The translations under genes were made by a program, and so were the position numbers. Positions 56,872-64,000 of a stretch of DNA of 64,000 nt are shown here, piece by piece; the first letter of the stretch is position 1, and each line of letters starts with the position of its first letter. This DNA is from Actinostola sp. cb2023 (Eukaryota > Cnidaria > Anthozoa > Actiniaria > Actinostolidae), in assembly GCA_033675265.1 (NCBI GenBank), contig JAUJYZ010000166.1, forward strand, positions 62,001 to 126,000, written 5' to 3'. The notes beneath the pieces were generated by a model, which worked only from the letters and a program-made list of their open reading frames with translations, ran no database searches and had not been told where the DNA came from.

Positions 56872-58464
56872 TTAAGTGAAAGATGCTTTGGAGGACACTT
56901 CTGTAACGTTGGTATCATCCACAAATGACAATAGAGAAGATGTTTATACTTTCGATGAGCTGCTTGATATTGTGGATGAAAAAGGAAAGCTCCATGAAAA
57001 CACCAAGTATTTTTAGAGAATAAAATTGATAATTGTTATCTGAGGCATATGTCATATTTAGGTGTTTACCTGTTTTGGTCGACAAAGCTAACAGAGAAAT
57101 TATGGAGATTATTGCACAGAAGTTGTGTCCATTGCTAAGACAAAGAAAAATAGACAATTTTTCCAACCACAAACCGATAAAGGCAAGGGGAGAAGCAAAA
57201 TGACAATTGGCTTAAAAGAGGTTGGGGAATTACCTGTGAAGTTTATGCCTAGTTTATGCCAATATATATCTTCATTAAATTTTCAAAGCTTTTAAAAATG
57301 AGGTTATTGTCCATATTCCATGCAATCAAGACTGCTCAAATGAAGTCAATATGTTTATTGAATGTTTACATCAAAACATGTATGGATTGCACTGTTGTAA
57401 TCAAATCAAAGGCACCCACTGGTGAACTCGTGGATTTCCATCTTTCAAGCATTACCAATGTTTGTGACTGACGAGGAATGCCTTGAAGAAGACGTGAGGG
57501 CATGTTATCACATGTAACTAGCACATGTCATCTTTGTTATATTTCGTGATCGATGCCATATGTTTTATACTTCGCTCTCAGAGCAAAAATATTTGAACAT
57601 TAAGTAAAATGTATTCAAGAAGTAAAGTTCAGTGATTGATTACCATCTGTGTTGGGTCTAAGTTTCATCTAGACTTTGAAATAAAGTGTTTGAGATGAAC
57701 GAGTTGAAGTCTCTTCACCATGTTTACACAGGACTCTTGACAATGAATTCACACCAAAAAACAAATGCAACTGTAACTTACTGAAAAGTGTGTGATTCGT
57801 GGTTTAACCGATAATTCGCTTCAGTGAAGGCATCCAAAAACAGCTTAGTTTGTCCCACTAATAAACTGAACTTCCATATTTATCTTATCGTCCTTCGAAG
57901 ACGACAAAGAAAACTGCCATGTGATTCAAGTCAGTGACACCGACTCCCTGAATGCTTTGTAAACTTGGCTAAAAAAGTTTTTAAGTTTTGAGAAAATAGA
58001 GCACTTTGAGCAACATTTGCTGGTGTAAAGTTGAACACTTTTTTTAGATAATTGAGAAATACGTGCGCAGGTTTAGAAGAATTTGTCAGTTGATCAGAAG
58101 TATTGATAACAATAAACCTGTTTTTGAAATCAATGAAGAAACACTCAAAAAGAAGTTAGTTGGTTGCAACTTTGACGAGGCCTCTGTAATGATGGGCAAG
58201 AAGTCTGGTAAGGCTGTGTAAATCCAGGAAAAAGTTCCTCAACCAATTGTGATTATGCACTGTGTTGCTCATAACCGTGAACTTGGTGTGTTAGATGCTG
58301 TCTGTTAAGTCCATCCTTTACCTTCTAATCCTTGATAAGACTGTAAGGCACGTTTTCAAATTATATTATTATTCACCCAAGAAAAGAAGAGAAGTCAATG
58401 TAGTATCAGAAATCCTAGATGAAAATCCTACTCATTTCAGCAGTAATATCAAAAACACAACGCC

Positions 58465-59117
58465 AATATATGGCTCACCATTAAGGTGCATGTGCGACTG
58501 TTTATGCCAATATATTGCCCAACAGATAAGTGCATGTGTGACTGTTTATGCCAATATATGGCTCACCATTTAGGTGCATGTGTGACTGTTTATGCCAATA
58601 TATGGCTCACCATTTAGGTGCATGTGTGACTGTTTATGACAATATATGGCTCACCATTTACGTGCATGTGCGACTGTTTATGCCAATATATGGCTCACTA
58701 TTTAGGTGCATATGTGACTGTTTATATATGCTAATATATGGCTCACTATTTAGGTGCATGTGCGACTGTTTATGACAATACATGACTCACCATTTAGGTG
58801 CATGTGTGACTGTTTATGACAATATATGGCTCACCATTTACGTGCATGTGCGACTGTTTATGCCAATATATGGCTCACTATTTAGGTGCATATGTGACTG
58901 TTTATATATGCTAATATATGGCTCACTATTTAGGTGCATGTGCGACTGTTTTTATGACAATACATGACTCACCATTTAGGTGCATGTGTGACTGTTTATG
59001 CCAATACATGACTCACCATTTAGGTGCATGTGCGACTGTTTATGCCAATATATGGCTCACCATTTAGGTGCATGTGCGACTGTTTATGACAATACATGAC
59101 TCACCATTTAGGTGCAT
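58465..59117 (+). repeat. 44-bp minisatellite, array 4 (expanded)
   Basis: About fifteen units, with the four-unit higher-order block repeated (58,680 and 58,860) and one tt insertion at about 58,950. Confidence 0.93.
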
Positions 59118-60470
59118 ACAGTGGGAACAGCAATGGGTCAACAATTGCAATGTTACCGGCTTATTATACCAGCAACAACACCGGAACATGGTCTGCCAAA
59201 CAAGCGACAGTATATGTTAAGTGAAAGATGCTTTGGAGGACACTTCTGTAACGTTGGTATCATCCACAAATGACAATAGAGAAGATGTTTATGCTTTCGA
59301 TGAGCTGCTTGATATTGTGGATGAACAAGGAAAGCTCCATGAAGACACCAAGTATTTTTAGAGAATAAAATTGATAATTGCTATCTGAGGCATATGTCAT
59401 GTTAAGATGCCCATAGAAAGAACTACATGGCTTAAAGGTTGAGGTCTTTTTGGCACTCATGGTACAAGGTTAGAATGCATGAAGTTCATGCTGAACAATG
59501 GGTCTACAACAACACCATCAAACTCTCGGAGTGAGACTTTGGAATCAAAAAAGACAAGGGGAGAAGCAAAATGACAATTGGCTTAAAAGAGGTTGGGGAA
59601 TTACTTGTCAAGTTTATACCTAGTTTATGCCAATATACATCTTCATTAAATCTTCAAAGCTTTTGAAAATAAAGTTATTGTCCATATTCCATGCAATCAG
59701 ACTGCTCAAATGAAGTCAATATGTTTATTGAATGTTTACATCAAAACATGTATGGATTGCACTGTTGTAATCAAATCAAAGGCACCCACTGGTGAACTCG
59801 TGGATTTCCATCTTTCAAGCATTACAAATGTTTGTGACTGACGAGGAATGCCTTGAAGAAGACGTGAGGGCATGTTATCACATGTAACTAGCACATGTCG
59901 TGTTTGTTATATTTCGTGATCGATGCCGTATGATTTATACTTCGCTCTTAGAGCGAAAATATTTGAACATTAAGTAAAATGTATTCAAGAAGTAAAGTTC
60001 AGTGATTGATTAACATCTGTGTTGGGTTTAATTTTGAAGTCTCTTCACCATGTTTTCCCAGGACTCTTGACAATGAATTCACACCAAAAATCAAATGCAA
60101 CTGAAACTTACTGAAAAGTGTGTGATTCATGATTTACCCAATAATTCACTTAGTGAAGATGTCCAAAAATGGCTTAGTTTGTCCCACTAATAAATTGAAC
60201 TCCGATATTTATCTTCTCGTATTTCGAAGACGACAAAGAAAACTGCCAAGTGATTCAAGTCAGTGACTCCGACTCCCTGAATGCTTTGTAAACTTGGCTA
60301 AAGAAGTTTTTAAGTTTTGAGAAAATAGAGCACTTTGAGCGACATTTGCTGGTGTAGAGTTGAACACTTTTTTAGATGAATTGAGAAATACGTGCGCAGG
60401 TTTAGAAGAATTTGTCAGTTGATCAGAAGTATTGATAACAATAAACCTGTTTTTGACTGGTAAAAGCCTA

Positions 60471-60880
60471 GTCTTTTATGGTTAGTTGTGTATATGTAGA
60501 TCACGTTTAGCGGTTTTTGCTTGTGCAAAGTTGACTTCAGATCTTGAACAATTTGAAAGAATTGAGAAATATTTGTGCGCCATAATGTCAGTTGATCAGA
60601 ATTATTGATAACAATAAATTAGTTTTGATGCGTAAAAGCCATGGCTATGTTATAAAAGCAATGGTCCATGCTTAGTTGTGCGTATATCCAGTTCTGGATG
60701 CATGTGGGAGGATGCTAAGCACGAAAGAAGCGTAAGAGTCGTAGCCGAGTGAGACTAGCTTCTTGAGTCAATATTCTGTCCATTGCAAGACTCAACTAAC
60801 TGTTCAAACTCTGAATTCAGTATATTTATTTAACTTGAAAATATACTGAAAAAGTATCTAAATAGCTTAGGCATAAGGGA
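60471..60880. other. Array edge, diverged repeat of unit sequence
   Basis: The unit segment ttgagaaatacgtgcgcagg ... gataacaataaa at 60,384-60,450 recurs in diverged form at 60,560-60,620, so the array decays gradually here. No gene seen. Confidence 0.55.
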
Positions 60881-61083
60881 AACATCGAACTAACCATGAG
60901 CTTAATTCAGTCTAACTAATTTTGAAATTGGCTCATGCTTTATAGAACGACGTTTTCTATGCATGTTTGAAACAGCATTTGCACATTGTGGCAAAGTCAC
61001 TCCAGAGTCGTAATACCCGACTTGGCTTGAACCTATTTAAAAATAGGTCCGACTGAATTAAGTTCATGGTTAGTTTAACATTT
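60881..61083. repeat. MITE-like inverted repeat, about 200 bp
   Basis: Left arm aactaaccatgagcttaatt and right arm aattaagttcatggttagtt are imperfect inverted repeats of about 33 bp around a non-coding body. Confidence 0.75.
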
Positions 61084-61429
61084 GCCATAGGCCTTAGCTT
61101 ACGGTAACTACAATGTCTTCATGCTAAAAGTTATTGTAATACTTCTTTAGCTTTAAGGTTTGTAACTTGGTTACCTTAAAGTTTCTTTTTATATACAATG
61201 AATGAAAAATTATGTCCCATGTGGCAACAAATGACTAAATGAACTAAAAGTTAATCATTGGTGATATTTTGAAATAAGATGCATAATTCAGTGACTTTGG
61301 TTGGTTTTTATTTGTCCAACCATGACGGTGCACAAACAAAATATGTCTTTAAATGTCAAAAGTTCAGTTTAAAAATATTGGAGTTCTTAAAAATCAATGT
61401 TCGCAAATTGCTGTTACAGTACTGCTTAG

Positions 61430-61620
61430 AAGTATGCGAAGTGTCGTTGTCTGAGAAAACCAGGCAGAGGCCATGGATTGGGGTTAGCCGATTCACTTAA
61501 ATTTTCACCATTTAAAGAGTTATCAATTAAACTGTTTCGAATATTGATCCCCCCCCCCCCCCCCCCTCGTTTTGCATCAAGTCCAGGGGGAAGATCATAT
61601 GAAAGTGTCGATACATTCAT
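61430..61620 (-). repeat. Interspersed repeat, inverted copy
   Basis: Reads gagaaaaccaggcagaggcc, tttaaagagttatcaatt, ttttgcatcaagtcc, the complement of the order at 63,690-63,905. A C18 run (61,549-61,566) has expanded in it where the other copy has cactccc. Confidence 0.8.
61549..61566. repeat. C18 homopolymer
   Basis: Eighteen C in a row within the inverted repeat copy. Length is likely uncertain in the assembly. Confidence 0.9.
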
Positions 61621-63390
61621 TCTACATCGTTTACTATCTAAAACTAGTCGTTTCTAATAGAAAGTGAAGTGCTGCGAGTTAAAGTATATGTACATTCATT
61701 CTACATTTCAGGAGATAACAGATATACATCTAAATGTAATCGATATATTTATTAACTTTGAAATGTAAACATCAATTCAAGTCAATAGGCGACTGACTTG
61801 AGTTTTGATTTGATTTGTTTTCCTAAAAAACGTGTGATTGAGTAGTTGGGACGATGGGCGGCGACTAATAAGCTCGATCTGGTAGATAGGAGAGCGATAT
61901 CTCTGTATATGGGATGGTTTATCTATCAAGGACAGTCAAATACATGGCATGTTCTTGTGTCAGTATCTGATCGACTGTACATGTATTCCATCGTCGAACT
62001 GGACACGACTGTGCACATCACCACAGATAAAAATCACTCTAAATTGTTTGTGACCTTGATGAATGATTCCAGCAATGAATAAAGTTGTGAGTTGTGTTTG
62101 GCATGATACATTTGTGGAAAAAAGAACATTTACCTGGTTATTTCACTTGAATAAACACCGATCAAAACTGGTAACAATGCAAACGCGACAAAGGACAACT
62201 TGCTGTTGGAAGGGACTGCCGCTGATCTTACGTACAGCAGTTCAGAAAATCATCGCCAGCCCCTTCGTCCACAAGATCGAGATTCGCAAGAGTATATAGT
62301 GCCCGGGAAAGTGCATCTGCATGTACACAGGGACTCCGTCAAGATTAGTGTCAAATGTTCCACAAGAGATATCGAACAACTAATCTAGTGCTCTGTACTA
62401 TCACAAACAACTTGTATTGGAAGTCGTCGGTACGTGGAATAACCTGAGTGGGTTATGACTAATGCATTATACATTGTAAGAGTTGTGATGCCTTCATCAA
62501 TTTTCATACAAATTACTATAGTAGACAGTTAATGCAAATTACTTTGTTTACTAAAAGATCCCAGCAAGAGCAGTAGTCCCGCAACACAAATGTCATACTT
62601 ATTTTTTCTAAAACTCATACCCGAGAACTAACTGTGCAGTATTATTTGAGAATTAGTATATAAGCTAACTACAGCCTTATGTCAAGAAGGGAAGAAATGG
62701 TGATATTGATATGTAACTAATTGTAAAATAACACAATTCTAACACGCACTCTGATTGGTTAGCTACTATGTTTACATGAGGCTATGTAAACACTGCTGAA
62801 AACAAACCCAGCGCTGAAATGTAGAGGCTCTGAAAAGCCACTTTCATGTCATTTCCAGTGGTAACGTTTCCAAAATAGTTTCAAATAGCAAGCCCCTATA
62901 ATAAGAACTACTAATGCTAATTTCAACCATCCACATGACAATAATGAATGCAGTTATAACTTAAGACCAAATAACTTCATTTTATCACCCTACATCGCCA
63001 TGTTGATGTTCGGCAAACAAGGAAGCAAGTACATGGCAAAGGAGAACATCCGGGACTTTATTACTGACTTACCACAGGGATCCCATATTGGAACACATCC
63101 CCGTGATTGTCACATGTTCTAAACAAAATGGTGTTACACTCTGTGTTCGTATTCAGTTACCACCATCAACCAAAAGAACGATGTTTTAAAGAATTAGAGC
63201 AGAAAAAATTAGAGGACTCGGGTTCCAGGTTTCAGTATAACCAGTTCTGAGCAAAGATTTGTTTTCATAAAGGATCTCAACTGTTTCAAAGTCGAAAATA
63301 GCCGGTGCAATGGCCAGTTGCCCGGCTATTATCTACATCCCTGTTGTTGGGGTATTTCAGCAAACAAAGTAATTTTCATTTGCTGTCTAC
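61621..63390. other. Gene-free stretch
   Basis: Open frames at 61,846-62,388 are short, have no splice signals or conserved motifs, and overlap one another. No gene is supported. The sequence aaaatggcgaa at 63,561 resembles animal translation starts but opens no frame. Confidence 0.45.
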
Positions 63391-63394
63391 TTTA

Positions 63395-63905
63395 AAGGGG
63401 GATTAGAACGTAAATTTGTCAAATTTTAGCAGTTGATTTTCCAAATTCAAAAGATTTCATATAAAGTAAGTTATCCATTTTTTTATAAATTTTGTCATTT
63501 AAGTGAGATGAAACAATCAATTTAAAACAGCATACTGTCCGCCATTATTGCAGTGTCACAAAATGGCGAACAACTCAGTAATGGCGGACGTGAAGTTAAT
63601 CGCAAATTTATAGAACTTCCGATAGTAAATGACATAGAATGAATTATCAACAGTTAAAGAACCTTAAGAGTGTTTTATTTGAACCCTTAATATGGCCCAT
63701 CTTTCATGCAATTTTCTGCCGGACTTGATGCAAAACAAGGGAGTGGTCAATATTCAAAACCATTTAACCAATAACTCTTTAAATGCGACCAACTCTTACA
63801 ACATATAATGCTTCTTAATCTTTTAGGATAGACAATAAATTGTGAGGCAAATCAGACTACGCCAATCCATGGCCCCTGCCTGGTTTTCTCAGACGACACT
63901 TTGTT
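63395..63905 (+). repeat. TTAA-family element end and interspersed repeat
   Basis: Begins TTTAAAGGGGGATTAGAACG, matching the start at 2,648 (TTAAAGGGGGACTAGTACG). It continues to a block (63,690-63,905) found inverted at 61,430-61,620 and diverged at 29,990-30,120. Probably the end of a Kolobok/piggyBac-type element; the other end may lie beyond the window. Confidence 0.65.
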
Positions 63906-64000
63906 TTGGGTTTAGTGGGTTTCAAAAATAACATTAATGAACCTTTTACAACTGATAGATTTTTTAGAACTGATGATGCTGAAAGAGGTTGGGAAAGATG

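Larger units (their letters stand above)
49556..60470 (+). repeat. Tandem array of about 2.07-kb hAT-derived units
   Basis: The anchor caaggggagaagcaaaatga occurs at about 49,685, 51,754, 53,823, 57,184 and 59,555. The first two periods are exactly 2,069 bp. Each unit carries the same remnant of a hAT-type transposase and, in all but the last, an internal minisatellite. Unit 3 lacks about 0.5 kb (junction near 54,340) and holds a 1,658-bp insertion. Unit 5 is diverged and truncated. Flanks between units differ by several percent while minisatellites of units 1 and 2 look identical, which suggests unequal crossover or gene conversion. No intact gene is present. Confidence 0.92.

Noticed and set aside
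50960..59117. Regularly spaced repeats resembling a CRISPR array
   Set aside because: The 44-bp units are directly tandem with no unique spacers, and the genome is eukaryotic.
61846..62388. Three overlapping plus-strand open frames
   Set aside because: All under 80 codons, no recognised motif, no splice signals, overlapping in different frames.

Overview
The window is eukaryotic nuclear DNA, AT-rich, with GT-AG introns, and almost everything recognisable in it is transposon-derived. The mix is a Mutator-like family with the GDxDSKAF/CGGHxGRAH style, Penelope-like, Helentron, L1-like and Mag-like Gypsy elements, P/THAP9-like and hAT remnants, integrase-core genes and many TA- or TTAA-flanked MITEs. 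This suits an early-branching or marine invertebrate such as a sponge or cnidarian. That placement is an inference, because no conserved single-copy host gene is visible. No rRNA, tRNA or CRISPR array was found by eye.

Layout. 0.4-1.7 kb: decayed Mutator-like transposase. 3.4-3.8 kb: orphan minus-strand exon. 4.4-8.4 kb: a multi-exon DDE-type transposase gene whose eight exons join in phase, cut near its 3' part by a 5'-truncated Penelope-like element (RT tail plus GIY-YIG) to about 9.5 kb. 9.8-11.1 kb: MITEs, a microsatellite and a long polypyrimidine palindrome. 12,792-17,849: a complete DNA transposon with about 93-bp TIRs and a 7-bp target duplication. It carries two convergent genes. One encodes an apparently intact four-exon, 748-residue protein in which a P/THAP9-like transposase half runs straight into a cysteine-protease-like domain. 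19.4-20.6 kb: second Mutator-like transposase (minus). 21.1-26.1 kb: five-exon integrase-core (DDE) gene (minus), with a 5'-truncated L1-like LINE in an intron; that LINE is itself split by two fold-back elements. 26.7-29.5 kb: broken plus-strand gene head-to-head with the integrase gene.

30.6-48.9 kb: a Helentron encoding a 2A-like motif, OTU protease, DUF6570-like region, Rep, PIF1-like helicase, endonuclease/exonuclease/phosphatase domain and an RPA-like protein. A Gypsy element with identical 144-bp LTRs (32,877-37,261, minus) and an L1-like LINE (38,944-44,261) with a 10-bp target duplication and a possible 3' transduction are nested in it. The Rep HUH histidines and the helicase Walker A are missing, so this copy is probably immobile.

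49.6-60.5 kb: a tandem array of about 2.07-kb units derived from a hAT-type transposase, each holding a 44-bp minisatellite. One unit carries a 1,658-bp TTAA-flanked element. 60.9-64 kb: MITE and repeat fragments with no supported gene.

Several otherwise good reading frames are broken by single stops or one-base shifts, some at homopolymers, so a few breaks could be assembly errors.
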